This document shows positions 29,580-37,489 of a stretch of DNA of 64,000 nucleotides, piece after piece. This stretch comes from JAJAZB01 sp964244295. GTDB taxonomy: Bacteria; Bacteroidota; Bacteroidia; Cytophagales; Spirosomataceae. A model generated the notes under the pieces. That model searched no databases and had not been told where the DNA came from. It saw nothing but the letters and a program-made list of their open reading frames with translations. Within the stretch, counting starts at the first letter, position 1; the number at the start of each line of letters is the position of its first letter. The translations under genes were made by a program, and so were the position numbers. The stretch is from assembly GCA_964244295.1 (NCBI GenBank), contig CAXTIG010000001.1:248001-312000 (forward strand), in the 5' to 3' direction.

Positions 29580-29915
29580 ATGATTACTTCGGACTTTGAA
29601 TTGTCAACCAAACCCTCCACCGACCCGCTCGACCGGTTGATTTTCGAGCGGGGGTTGCGAATAAAACGCCTGTTTTTCGACGCTGAACTCGACCGAATGT
29701 TGGTACTCCTGACGAACGGCAACGTGTTGAATTTAAAAATCTCCGGGTTTCCCCGGCTGAAGGTTGCCTCGCCTGAGCAACTGGATGGCTACGTTCTCGA
29801 AGGCGGCGGGGTTGCTGTCAGTTGGGAATCGCTCGATGAAGATTTATCGGTGAAAGGATTTATTCGGCGGGCGGCGATGGAAGAAGCGATTTTTCGTTTG
29901 GCGAAAGTGGCGTGA
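29580..29915 (+). CDS. DUF2442-domain protein
   Basis: Starting from the ATG at 29580, this is a 111-residue protein. Its C-terminal 70 residues fit DUF2442: a beta-rich start (FFDAELDRMLVLLTNGNVLNL), then FPRLKVASPEQLDGYVLEGGG and the signature WESLDEDLSVKGF. The DUF2442 fold is small and poorly understood; members are often found in toxin-antitoxin-like or mobile cassettes. The N-terminal 35 residues are an extension, with PLDRLIFERGLRIKRLFF. The TGA overlaps a GTG of the following frame, so the two genes may be coupled. Confidence 0.8.
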   Translation: MITSDFELSTKPSTDPLDRLIFERGLRIKRLFFDAELDRMLVLLTNGNVLNLKISGFPRLKVASPEQLDGYVLEGGGVAVSWESLDEDLSVKGFIRRAAMEEAIFRLAKVA

Positions 29916-29932
29916 TACCGTATTCATCAATC

Positions 29933-30175
29933 ATGTCAACGAGCGACCTGAAAGCTGATTTTCACCAACTCATCGACCGAATTGACGATGAAGAGCAGCT
30001 ACGTGATCTGTATAATTTTGTTTTGGAGTGTACTAAACCGGTTGTGCTGACTCCGGAACAGGTAAAACGAATTGAGAAATCGTTGGCGCAAATTGAACGG
30101 GGCGAGGTTATTCCTCACGCCACCGTCATGGAACACGCGAAAGAATGGCTTGCAAAAAAGTCATCTCGCTCCTAA
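29933..30175 (+). CDS. Antitoxin-like addiction module protein without an adjacent toxin
   Basis: From the ATG at 29933 this is 80 residues; a GTG at 29912 overlapping the previous stop is an alternative. It opens MSTSDLKADFHQLIDRIDDEEQL, and its end, RIEKSLAQIERGEVIPHATV followed by MEHAKEWL, matches Bacteroidota antitoxins that pair with RelE/ParE-type toxins. No toxin ORF follows: gltD starts 22 bases later. It may be an orphan antitoxin or act with the two small genes upstream. The family match is from memory of the pattern, not a search. Confidence 0.7.
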   Translation: MSTSDLKADFHQLIDRIDDEEQLRDLYNFVLECTKPVVLTPEQVKRIEKSLAQIERGEVIPHATVMEHAKEWLAKKSSRS

Positions 30176-30197
30176 CCCCTTCCCACTTTCCTAACCC

Positions 30198-31691
30198 ATG
30201 GGCAAACCCACCGGCTTTCTCGAATTTACCCGCGAGACCCCCAAAAAACGCGATTCCCGCGAGCGGATTTATGACTACCGCGAAATCGATATCGATCTCG
30301 GCACCGAAAAAACGGAAGCCCAGGCCGCCCGTTGCATGGATTGCGGCACGCCGTTCTGCCACAGCGGCTGTCCGCTGGGCAACATCATCCCGGAATTTAA
30401 CGACGCCGTGTACGAAGGCAACTGGGGCTACGCCTACGAAATCCTGGCTTCGACCAACAATTTTCCCGAATTCACGGGCCGCATCTGCCCCGCCCCCTGC
30501 GAGGCCAGTTGCGTGTTGGGGATCAACAAGCCGCCGGTGACGATCGAGTACATCGAAAAATCCATCATCGAACACGCCTTCGCCAACGGCCTCGTCAAAC
30601 CCAACATTCCGGCGGTGCGAACGGGAAAAACGGTGGCGGTGGTCGGTTCCGGCCCGGCGGGCATGGCGGCGGCGGCCCAACTCAACCAGGCGGGCCACGC
30701 GGTGACGCTCTTCGAGCGGGCCGACCAGATTGGCGGGTTGCTGCGTTACGGCATTCCTGATTTTAAACTCGAAAAATGGGTCGTGCAGCGCCGGGTGGAC
30801 GTGATGCGCGCCGAAGGCGTGGAATTCCGCACCGGCGTAAACGTCGGGGTGGATTTGAAGGCCGATGAGTTGCTGGAACAGTTCGATTTGGTCGTCCTCA
30901 CGGGCGGCTCGACCATGCCGCGTGGGGTGTCCGTGCCCGGCTGGGAGGAATACCTCGGCAAGGGCATCCACCCCGCAATGGAGTTTTTGAGCCAGCAGAA
31001 CAAACGCATCGCGGGCATCGACCGACAGGTTGACCACCAGGGCGTTTCCTACGAAAACGGCGAACTCAGCGCCGAAGGCAAGCACGTGGTGGTCATCGGC
31101 GGCGGCGATACGGGTTCCGACTGCGTGGGTACCTCCAACCGCCACGGCGCGGCCAGCATCACCCAGGTGGAATTGCTGCCCATGCCGCCGAACGAACGCG
31201 CGCCTTCGACACCCTGGCCCAACTGGCCGATGATGCTTCGCACCTCGACTTCCCACGAAGAAGGTTGCGAGCGGTACTGGTCGATTCAGACGAAGGAATT
31301 TATCGGCGACGAAACCGGCTTGAAAGCCCTGAACGTGGTTGAATTGGGCTGGAAAACCGAAAACGGGAAAATGAGTTTTACGGAATTACCCGGAACTGAG
31401 CGCGAAATCCCCTGCGACTTGGCCCTGATTGCCGCTGGTTTTCTGCACCCCCAACGCGAAGGACTCCTCGCCGACCTCGGCGTGGACCTCGACGAACGCG
31501 GCAACGTGAAAGCCCCCAACTACCAGACCAACATCCCGAAGGTGTTCGTGGCGGGCGATATGCGCCGGGGGCAGTCGCTAGTGGTCTGGGCCATCAGCGA
31601 GGGCCGCGAAGCCGCCCGCGCCGCCGACTGCTGGCTGATGGGTGAAACCGCCCTCGAAGCCAAAGCGGTTTCGATGCTGGCGGTGGCGTGA
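30198..31691 (+). CDS. gltD: Glutamate synthase, small subunit
   Basis: This 497-residue flavoprotein passes electrons from NAD(P)H to GltB. The N-terminal domain has Cys motifs ARCMDCGTPFCHSGCPLGN near residue 45 and GRICPAPCEASC near 95-106 for two 4Fe-4S clusters. VVGSGPAGMAAAAQL near 147 binds FAD, and VIGGGDTGSDCVGTS near 299 binds the nucleotide. VFVAGDMRRGQSLVVWAI is the final FAD contact. Length and motifs are normal. It is split from gltB by three small genes, and a strong terminator follows. The spacing suggests the whole set is transcribed together. Confidence 0.97.
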   Translation: MGKPTGFLEFTRETPKKRDSRERIYDYREIDIDLGTEKTEAQAARCMDCGTPFCHSGCPLGNIIPEFNDAVYEGNWGYAYEILASTNNFPEFTGRICPAPCEASCVLGINKPPVTIEYIEKSIIEHAFANGLVKPNIPAVRTGKTVAVVGSGPAGMAAAAQLNQAGHAVTLFERADQIGGLLRYGIPDFKLEKWVVQRRVDVMRAEGVEFRTGVNVGVDLKADELLEQFDLVVLTGGSTMPRGVSVPGWEEYLGKGIHPAMEFLSQQNKRIAGIDRQVDHQGVSYENGELSAEGKHVVVIGGGDTGSDCVGTSNRHGAASITQVELLPMPPNERAPSTPWPNWPMMLRTSTSHEEGCERYWSIQTKEFIGDETGLKALNVVELGWKTENGKMSFTELPGTEREIPCDLALIAAGFLHPQREGLLADLGVDLDERGNVKAPNYQTNIPKVFVAGDMRRGQSLVVWAISEGREAARAADCWLMGETALEAKAVSMLAVA

Positions 31692-31717
31692 CGGTTTTAA
31701 CTTCCCGGAAGTTTTGC

Positions 31718-31750
31718 GGCCCCGGCCTTTGGTCGGGGCCGTTTTGTTTG
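31718..31750 (+). terminator. Intrinsic terminator after gltD
   Basis: GGCCCCG (31718-31724) pairs with CGGGGCC (31734-31740), followed by GTTTTGTTTG. The loop contains the TTTG that serves as the probable -33 of the next promoter. Confidence 0.8.
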
Positions 31751-31760
31751 CCTACTTTTG
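31728..31760 (+). promoter_or_regulatory. Predicted promoter TTTG-N21-TACTTTTG
   Basis: TTTG at 31728-31731 lies 21 bases before TACTTTTG (31753-31760), a good Bacteroidota -33/-7 pair. It overlaps the gltD terminator and sets the transporter start downstream at the TTG at 31793. Confidence 0.65.
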
Positions 31761-31792
31761 ACGAATTCCATTCACCGAAACCTCTACCTAAT

Positions 31793-33127
31793 TTGAACCG
31801 CAACGTTTTCTTCTGGTCCATCACCGTGGCCCTGGCCGGACTGTTGTTTGGCCTCGACACCGCCGTTATTTCCGGGGCCGAGCAGGCCATCCAACGCCTC
31901 TGGACGCTGAGCGACGCCAGCCACGGCCTCGCCATCGCCGCTGCGCTGTACGGCACCGTGATCGGGGCCATGCTGGGCGGCCTCCCTGCCGACCGCTTCG
32001 GAAGGAAGCCTACGCTACTGGCTATCGGGTTGTTTTTCATGGTTTCGGCAGTGGGTTCGGCCCTGGCACCGGGAGTCAATTCATTCATCGTGTTCCGGTT
32101 TCTGGGCGGGCTAGCGATCGGGTCGGCTTCGGTATCGGCCCCCCTGTACATCAGCGAAGTGGCCCCGGCAAAATCACGCGGGCGGTTGGTGGCCTTGTTC
32201 CAGTTCAACATCGTTTTTGGAATTCTGCTGGCTTACGTCGCCAATTATTTCATTGCCCAAACCAGCCTCGAAAACGCCTGGCGCTGGATGCTGGGCTGGG
32301 TGGCGTTCCCTTCGCTGCTGTATTCGGTGGCGGTGTTTTTTGTTCCTGAAAGCCCACGTTGGCTCATCGTAAGTCGCAACCGGGTGGCCGAAGCCGAGCG
32401 CACCCTGCGCCGAATCGACCCCGCCACCGCCGATGCGCAACTGCACGCCATCCTCGCCAGTCGCGACGAACATCCCACCGGGTCCGCCCGTGAGTCGCTG
32501 TTTTCACGGGCTTACCGCCGCCCGGTCATGCTGGCGTTTTTGTTTGCGTTTTTCAACCAAATGGCGGGCATCAACGCCATCATTTACTTCGCACCGCGTA
32601 TTTTTGAAATGACCGGTCTGGGTAAAAGCTCCGCGCTGCTTTCTTCGGCGGGCATCGGGTTGATCAATTTTGGGTTCACCTTTTTGGCCCTCAACCTCAT
32701 CGACCGCTACGGGCGGCGCACGCTGATGTGGATTGGCACGGTGGCACTCATCCTGACGCTGGGGCTGGTTTCGTACTCATTTTTTACAGAAAAATTCGCG
32801 GCGGTGCCGGTGTATTTGTTCGTGTACATCGCCTTTTTTGGCCTCTCCCAGGGAGCGGTGATTTGGGTATTCATCTCCGAGATTTTCCCGAACGCCGTCC
32901 GGGCTTCCGGGCAGGCGCTGGGTAGTTTTACCCACTGGATTTTCGCGGCGCTCATCACCAACGTCTTCCCGATTTTTGCCAATAATCCCGCCATCGGCGG
33001 TGGCCCCATCTTCGCTTTTTTCGCGGTGATGATGGTGTTGCAATTGCTGTACGTTTGGCGGCTCATGCCCGAAACCAAAGGCGCTTCGCTCGAAGATCTC
33101 GGCCACCGGCTGACGCATTTTCACTAA
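31793..33127 (+). CDS. Sugar porter of the major facilitator superfamily
   Basis: The frame is open from 31688, but the first 35 codons cover the terminator and promoter, so the TTG at 31793 (LNRNVFFWSITVALAGLLFG) is the likely start, giving 444 residues. Twelve membrane segments are expected. Sugar-porter motifs are seen: LFGLDTAVISGAEQAI in helix 1, DRFGRKP in loop 2-3, RFLGGLAIG, VPESPRWL before the central loop, DRYGRRT, and PETKGASLEDL at the end. The family imports xylose, glucose or inositol with protons. The exact substrate is unknown. Confidence 0.9.
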   Translation: MNRNVFFWSITVALAGLLFGLDTAVISGAEQAIQRLWTLSDASHGLAIAAALYGTVIGAMLGGLPADRFGRKPTLLAIGLFFMVSAVGSALAPGVNSFIVFRFLGGLAIGSASVSAPLYISEVAPAKSRGRLVALFQFNIVFGILLAYVANYFIAQTSLENAWRWMLGWVAFPSLLYSVAVFFVPESPRWLIVSRNRVAEAERTLRRIDPATADAQLHAILASRDEHPTGSARESLFSRAYRRPVMLAFLFAFFNQMAGINAIIYFAPRIFEMTGLGKSSALLSSAGIGLINFGFTFLALNLIDRYGRRTLMWIGTVALILTLGLVSYSFFTEKFAAVPVYLFVYIAFFGLSQGAVIWVFISEIFPNAVRASGQALGSFTHWIFAALITNVFPIFANNPAIGGGPIFAFFAVMMVLQLLYVWRLMPETKGASLEDLGHRLTHFH

Positions 33128-33150
33128 AAACTGGTCTTGGTTGAAAAAGA

Positions 33151-33184
33151 AAACGGCCACCCTTTGCCAGGAGTGGCCGTTTTT
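33151..33184. terminator. Bidirectional terminator
   Basis: AAACGGCCAC and GTGGCCGTTTTT pair around a 12-base loop with A and T tracts on both sides. It lies between the convergent transporter gene and the minus-strand gene at 33204. Confidence 0.85.
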
Positions 33185-33203
33185 GTAAACGAATTCTCAA
33201 AAA

Positions 33204-33635
33204 TCAGCGCGGATAGTCTTCCGTTTCCTCCGTTCCCGACGGGTAGGCCAATTGTTCTTTTTGCTGAATGGGCGCGTTGACCGGTACTTCGTTGTACCCC
33301 TCCTGCTCGCCGAGTTTGGCCTGTTCGGAGCGAGCCGTGCCGTCTTTATCGTCGTCGTTTTGTTCGTAACCCGGATCGCCCAGCGGCTGAGGAATTTCGG
33401 GCGTCTCGATCTTACCCGGTTCGATTTCCGGCTTCGAGATGTCCGGGGTTGGGATTTCTTTTTCGCCAGGACCGACCGGCCCGGCGTCTTTCAGTTCATC
33501 GAATGCACCGCCCATTACGGTGGCATTGGCGCTCGTCTCGGTATTTCCAACTACACTCGATTCATCGCCTTTACCGGGCGTATACCCCTGCCCGGCTCCG
33601 GCTTGGGCAGCATTTGGCTTGGTTAGCGTTTCCAT
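33204..33635 (-). CDS. Small acidic, Pro-rich hypothetical protein
   Basis: The minus-strand ATG at 33635 (METLTKPNAAQAGAGQGYTP) gives 143 residues; the frame is open back to 33725 without a better start. The composition is dominated by Pro, Glu, Asp, Gly, Lys and Thr, with segments such as PTPDISKPEIEPGKIETPEI and a Tyr/Pro-rich end. It is probably disordered and soluble, with no signal or membrane segment. I recognise no family. The neighbouring DUF2383 and DUF4136 genes make a stress-associated role conceivable but unproven. Confidence 0.55.
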   Translation of the reverse strand: METLTKPNAAQAGAGQGYTPGKGDESSVVGNTETSANATVMGGAFDELKDAGPVGPGEKEIPTPDISKPEIEPGKIETPEIPQPLGDPGYEQNDDDKDGTARSEQAKLGEQEGYNEVPVNAPIQQKEQLAYPSGTEETEDYPR

Positions 33636-33933
33636 CGTATTGATCAGGTTATTAGAAATCTTGTTGCTGAAGTGGTTGTGACACGTTCGAGGGTTGTAAA
33701 AAAGGCATTCCACTCTCCACTTCATTCCTAAAGGAAAGCCTTACCGGAGGAATGGTGCGGCTTTTCCCCGGTTTCAACGGGTCATTCCCCACTCCAGGCA
33801 GGACTATCGAGTCATTCGGTTTGGCGATCAGGCCGTGCGTTCGGTTGGATGTACGCCTAGTCATCGACCGATTTCGATGCAGATGGCATTCTTTTTTTTG
33901 CTAAATGCGTTGTCTTTCAATCGCCTGAATCTC
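33636..33933. other. Divergent spacer, nothing recognised
   Basis: About 300 bases between the divergent genes at 33635 (minus) and 33934 (plus). I found no TAnnTTTG box on either strand, no tRNA and no convincing small ORF. The frame at 33652-33864 (minus) has no recognisable pattern. Confidence 0.5.
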
Positions 33934-34395
33934 ATGAATTTTCACGAACTAAAAACCGTCGATGACCTGAATTTTCTGCTGGCCGTCAATTCCGCCCGCA
34001 TCGAGCAATTTAAAACCGCCCGCGCCGACGTCCGTTCTGCCAAACTGCGTACGCTATTTCAACGGATAGCTCGTGAAAGCGATGAACACCTGGACCAACT
34101 CCGCGAGATCATTCGACAACTAAACGGTGAAGTGGAGCCAGGCACAACCGTTTCAGGCGACTTACACCGGGTTTGGATCGACGTTCGCTCGGCCCTCAGC
34201 GGGCACGATACCCAGGCGATTCTGGCGGCCGTCGAATGCGCCGAAAAAGCAACACTCGATGCGTACGACCGGATTCTAGGTGAATGCCGGGACTGGCCGG
34301 AAGGAGTGCTCGACCGAGTAGAACGGCAACGCCGCACCGTGGAGGAATCCCGCCAGACCATTGAACACCTCCAGGCCCTGCCCGTGTCGCGTTAA
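33934..34395 (+). CDS. PA2169/DUF2383-type four-helix protein
   Basis: Read from the ATG at 33934 (MNFHELKTVDDLNFLLAVN), the protein has 153 residues. It is almost all helix, in the ferritin-like pattern of the PA2169/DUF2383 family: LLAVNSARIEQFKTARADV, RIARESDEHLDQLREIIRQL, GTTVSGDLHRVWIDVRSAL, and AVECAEKATLDAYDRIL. Family members are general-stress proteins of unknown reaction. A terminator follows. The longer frame from 33835 includes a low-complexity stretch and is unlikely to be translated. Confidence 0.8.
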   Translation: MNFHELKTVDDLNFLLAVNSARIEQFKTARADVRSAKLRTLFQRIARESDEHLDQLREIIRQLNGEVEPGTTVSGDLHRVWIDVRSALSGHDTQAILAAVECAEKATLDAYDRILGECRDWPEGVLDRVERQRRTVEESRQTIEHLQALPVSR

Positions 34396-34435
34396 AAAAA
34401 GTTAATCTTCCCCCTGTCCGCCTTCAGCGCGTACC

Positions 34436-34463
34436 AATCCGGCACTTTTCAGCCGGATTTTTT
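34436..34463 (+). terminator. Intrinsic terminator
   Basis: AATCCGGC pairs with GCCGGATT around ACTTTTCA, followed by TTTTC. It ends the DUF2383 gene transcript. Confidence 0.75.
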
Positions 34464-34552
34464 CGTTCTCCAGGCAGTCAGACGTGGTTCGGATTCCTTG
34501 AAAAAGGCGCGTTTGCCCTCAACCAATTCGTTCATTTTCATCCAACATACCC

Positions 34553-35110
34553 ATGAAACGTATCCTTTTCGCCGCGCTTGGAGCCGGGTTGCTGTTCAGC
34601 GCGTGTTCGCCTTCGGTGACCGTGCGCAGCGACTACGCCCGGGGCGTTAACTTCCGTCAGTTCAATAGTTTCACGGTCGAAACCGAGCGGGGCCGCAACC
34701 CCGATCCGGTGATGGGCAGTGAACTCAACCAAACGCGCATCACGAAGGCAATTGAAGCCGAACTGGTGGCCCGGGGCCTGAGCCGCGCCAGCGATCGGAA
34801 AGCCGACCTCATCGTGCGTTTCGGCACCGATTCGCGCGACCGCCAGAGCACCCAGTCGAACAACAATTTTTCGCCCTTTTGGGGTTGGTACGGCGGCGGG
34901 ATGAACACTTCTACCCGCAACTACGAAGAAAACCGGATCGTCGTGAATGTATACGACGCCCGCAACAACCAGCAAGTGTGGCAGGGCTGGGCTTCGGGCC
35001 AGTTTTACGACCGCAACAAAGACGTGGAAACCGCCATTTACCAGTCCGTCAACAAAATCATGGCCCGATTCCCGGTGCAGACCAGCCCAGAATTGGCCCG
35101 TGAACGCTAA
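34553..35110 (+). CDS. DUF4136 lipoprotein
   Basis: This 185-residue protein has a lipoprotein signal with Cys18 (LLFSACSP). The DUF4136 domain covers the rest: VRSDYARGVNFRQFNSFTV, then a middle helix (TKAIEAELVARGLSRAS), ADLIVRFG, and the C-terminal VVNVYDARNNQQVWQGWASG block. The family occurs widely as outer-membrane-linked lipoproteins without known function. An Asn/Ser-rich insert (STQSNNNFSPFWGWYGGG) occupies residues about 100-120. It is flanked by terminators on both sides, so it is probably a single-gene unit. Confidence 0.88.
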   Translation: MKRILFAALGAGLLFSACSPSVTVRSDYARGVNFRQFNSFTVETERGRNPDPVMGSELNQTRITKAIEAELVARGLSRASDRKADLIVRFGTDSRDRQSTQSNNNFSPFWGWYGGGMNTSTRNYEENRIVVNVYDARNNQQVWQGWASGQFYDRNKDVETAIYQSVNKIMARFPVQTSPELARER

Positions 35111-35131
35111 TCCAAACCGCGTTGTCATCGT

Positions 35132-35159
35132 GAAAAGCCGGGTTTTACCCGGCTTTTCT
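35132..35159. terminator. Intrinsic terminator
   Basis: AAAAGCCGGGT pairs with ACCCGGCTTTT around a very short loop. It follows the DUF4136 gene. Confidence 0.85.
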
Positions 35160-35162
35160 GTT

Positions 35163-35192
35163 TTTGAAAGCGGGGTATAACGGCTACTTTTG
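35163..35192 (+). promoter_or_regulatory. Predicted promoter TTTG-N18-TACTTTTG
   Basis: TTTG at 35163-35166 and TACTTTTG at 35185-35192 are spaced 18 bases apart and lie 28 bases before the aminotransferase ATG at 35221. Confidence 0.65.
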
Positions 35193-35220
35193 AGCCTTTG
35201 ATTGCCAACCGACTGCCCCT

Positions 35221-36462
35221 ATGGCCTTTTTAAAATCCAGCCGACTTGATTCCCTGCGTTACGAAATTCGCGGACCGGTGTACGAAAAAGCCCTCGAACT
35301 GGAGGCGGCGGGCTATAAAATTATCAAGCTGAACATTGGTAATCCTGCCCCCTTCGGCTTCGACGCGCCCGACGAAATCATCCACGACATGATTGTCAAC
35401 ATCCGCGACGCCCAGGGCTACGCCGACTCGCGGGGGCTGTTTGCGGCGCGGAAAGCCGTGATGCACTATACCCAGAGCCGGGGCATCGCGGGCGTGACCA
35501 TCGACGATGTGTACATCGGTAACGGCGTGAGCGAACTGATCCTACTCTCGATGCAGGCGCTGCTCGACGACGGCGACGAAATCCTGGTTCCCTCGCCCGA
35601 TTACCCACTCTGGACGACGGCCATTGCCCTTTGCGGCGGGAAGCCCGTTCACTACGCCTGCGACGAGGAAAGCGCCTGGAACCCCGATCTGACCGATTTG
35701 GAACGAAAAATCACGCGCCGAACGAAGGGCATTGTCGTTATTAACCCCAACAATCCGACCGGGGCCGTGTACGACCGCGAGGTGGTAGAGCGCATCGCCC
35801 GGTTGGCCGAACGGCACAACCTGATCCTGTTCAGCGACGAGATTTACGATAAAATTCTCTACGACGGAGCCGTTCACCACCCGATGGCGACCTTCGCCCA
35901 CGACACGCTCTGCCTCACCTTCGGCGGTTTATCGAAAAATTACCGGGCGGCGGGTTTTCGGGGCGGCTGGCTGATTTTGAGCGGAGCAAAAAAAGAAGCC
36001 CGCTCGTACATCGAAGGGCTGACGCTGCTAGCGAGCTTGCGACTCTGTGGCAACGTTCCGGCTCAGTTTGCCATCCAGACCGCCCTCGGCGGCTACCAAA
36101 GCATCGACGACCTCGTGGCCCCGACGGGTCGGCTTCACAAACAAATGCAGGCCGCTTACGACAAAGTCACCTCCCTGCCCGGCGTGACGTGCGTGAGGCC
36201 CAGGGGGGCGCTGTACCTGTTTCCGAAACTAGATTTGAAGCGCTTCAATTTTGTCAACGACGAGCAATTCGTGCTCGACCTGCTCATTAACGAGCGGGTG
36301 TTGCTGGTGCCCGGCACGGGATTCAATTATTTCAAAGACGACCACTTCCGGATTGTTTTCCTGCCCCCGGTAGAGGAACTAACCCTCGCTCTAAACCGAG
36401 TGGATCGCTTCCTCGACGGATCGACCGTGCGCGGCAAGGCGGTGGAGTTGGTGGAAAGTTGA
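35221..36462 (+). CDS. Class I aminotransferase, AlaA-like
   Basis: This 413-residue PLP enzyme resembles E. coli AlaA (alanine-pyruvate transaminase). NIGNPAPFGFDAPDEI is the substrate-arm region, VINPNNPTGAVYDREVVERI is the cofactor-binding Asn/Pro motif, FSDEIYDKILYDG holds the PLP-ring Asp, and Lys239 in LSKNYRAAGFRGGW is the Schiff-base lysine. FRIVFLPP near the end supplies the substrate Arg. It probably makes alanine from pyruvate and glutamate, which fits the nearby glutamate synthase genes. It has its own promoter. Confidence 0.88.
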   Translation: MAFLKSSRLDSLRYEIRGPVYEKALELEAAGYKIIKLNIGNPAPFGFDAPDEIIHDMIVNIRDAQGYADSRGLFAARKAVMHYTQSRGIAGVTIDDVYIGNGVSELILLSMQALLDDGDEILVPSPDYPLWTTAIALCGGKPVHYACDEESAWNPDLTDLERKITRRTKGIVVINPNNPTGAVYDREVVERIARLAERHNLILFSDEIYDKILYDGAVHHPMATFAHDTLCLTFGGLSKNYRAAGFRGGWLILSGAKKEARSYIEGLTLLASLRLCGNVPAQFAIQTALGGYQSIDDLVAPTGRLHKQMQAAYDKVTSLPGVTCVRPRGALYLFPKLDLKRFNFVNDEQFVLDLLINERVLLVPGTGFNYFKDDHFRIVFLPPVEELTLALNRVDRFLDGSTVRGKAVELVES

Positions 36463-36482
36463 AAATTGGTTGGGCTTTAATC

Positions 36483-36584
36483 TGTCACGCTGAGCTTGTC
36501 GAAGCGCCCACCGTTGCCAGCCGTATCCACGCACTGACTACGACGGCTGGCAACGGTGGGCGCTTCGACAAGCTCAGCGTGACA
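36483..36584. repeat. Perfect 42-bp inverted repeat with GTCACGCTGAGC core
   Basis: Arms 36483-36524 and 36543-36584 are perfectly complementary around an 18-base loop. The outer part (TGTCACGCTGAGCTTGTCGA) shares its core with the palindromes at 38243 and 58610. It lies between two co-directional genes. Confidence 0.95.
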
Positions 36585-36619
36585 CCCCACTTCAAAAGAT
36601 AATTCTCTAATTTCCCCCC

Positions 36620-37396
36620 ATGCCCTCCCCCACTTACGCCCAGAAAAAACAAACCCTCTACCTCATCCTCAGCGGTATTTTCCTGACCAACGCGCTGGTG
36701 GCTGAAATCGTCGGGGCGAAGATTTTCGACGTGGCCGGAACCATCGGCCCCACGGCGGCTTCGTTCCTGATGCCCTTCGGCGGCACGTTTGGCTACGCTC
36801 TGGCAGCAGGAGCGTTACCCTGGCCCGTCGTATTTATCACTTCCGACGTGATCAACGAATACTTCGGGCGGCCCGGCGTGAAGCGAATTTCGTACCTCAC
36901 GGCGGGGCTGATCACGTACAGTTTCCTGATCATTTTCGCGGCCACGCTCCTCGCCCCCGCCCGGTTTTGGCTCGATGTGAACGCCCAACCCGCCGGGTTC
37001 GACATCAACTACGCATTCGCCAAAATCTTCCGTCAGGGCATGGGCATCATCATCGGGTCGATCACGGCCTTTCTGGTGGCGCAGTTGCTCGATGCCACGA
37101 TTTTTCAATACCTGCGCCGCCGGACGGGTAGCAAAATGATCTGGCTCCGGGCCACGGGCAGTACGTTGGTGAGCCAGTTGATCGACAGCTTCGTGGTGCT
37201 GTACGTGGCGTTTTACGTGTTCGGAAACTGGACGATGGACCAGGTGCTAACGGTGGGTTTTAACAATTACACTTACAAATTCATCATCGCCATCCTGCTC
37301 ACCCCCCTCCTCTACCTCGCCCACGCGCTCATCGACCGCTACCTCGGCAAAGAACACGCCGACCAACTTGCCAACGATGCGGCTTTGATAGAGTAG
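36620..37396 (+). CDS. Queuosine precursor transporter family protein
   Basis: This 258-residue polytopic protein has about six to seven membrane segments. It matches the YhhQ/QPTR family by IFLTNALVAEIVGAKIFD at the N-terminus, VFITSDVINEYFGRPGVKR with the conserved D-x-x-N-E-x-x-G loop, and RATGSTLVSQLIDSFVVLYVAF in the second half. Members import queuine or preQ1 for tRNA wobble modification. Its stop codon TAG falls in a heptamer array. The 42-bp palindrome precedes it. The gene converges on the RNA methyltransferase gene. Confidence 0.9.
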   Translation: MPSPTYAQKKQTLYLILSGIFLTNALVAEIVGAKIFDVAGTIGPTAASFLMPFGGTFGYALAAGALPWPVVFITSDVINEYFGRPGVKRISYLTAGLITYSFLIIFAATLLAPARFWLDVNAQPAGFDINYAFAKIFRQGMGIIIGSITAFLVAQLLDATIFQYLRRRTGSKMIWLRATGSTLVSQLIDSFVVLYVAFYVFGNWTMDQVLTVGFNNYTYKFIIAILLTPLLYLAHALIDRYLGKEHADQLANDAALIE

Positions 37397-37489
37397 AGAG
37401 GACAGAGTAGAGAGGACAGAGTAGAGAGCCTAGCGAAAGGCCAAAAAGCTGTCTTTCCGCTAGGCTCTCTACTCTATCCTCTCTACTCT
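37392..37489. repeat. Heptamer-based inverted repeat between convergent genes
   Basis: Units AGTAGAG and AGGACAG alternate from 37392 to 37426, followed by AGCCTAG to 37433; the complementary pyrimidine arm ends at 37489. Arms 37404-37435 and 37458-37489 match at 31 of 32 positions. It contains the stop codons of both flanking genes. Confidence 0.93.

Noticed and set aside
33652..33864. Possible small minus-strand gene in the 33.6-33.9 kb spacer
   Set aside because: No recognisable domain, no promoter and atypical composition; left as a spacer.
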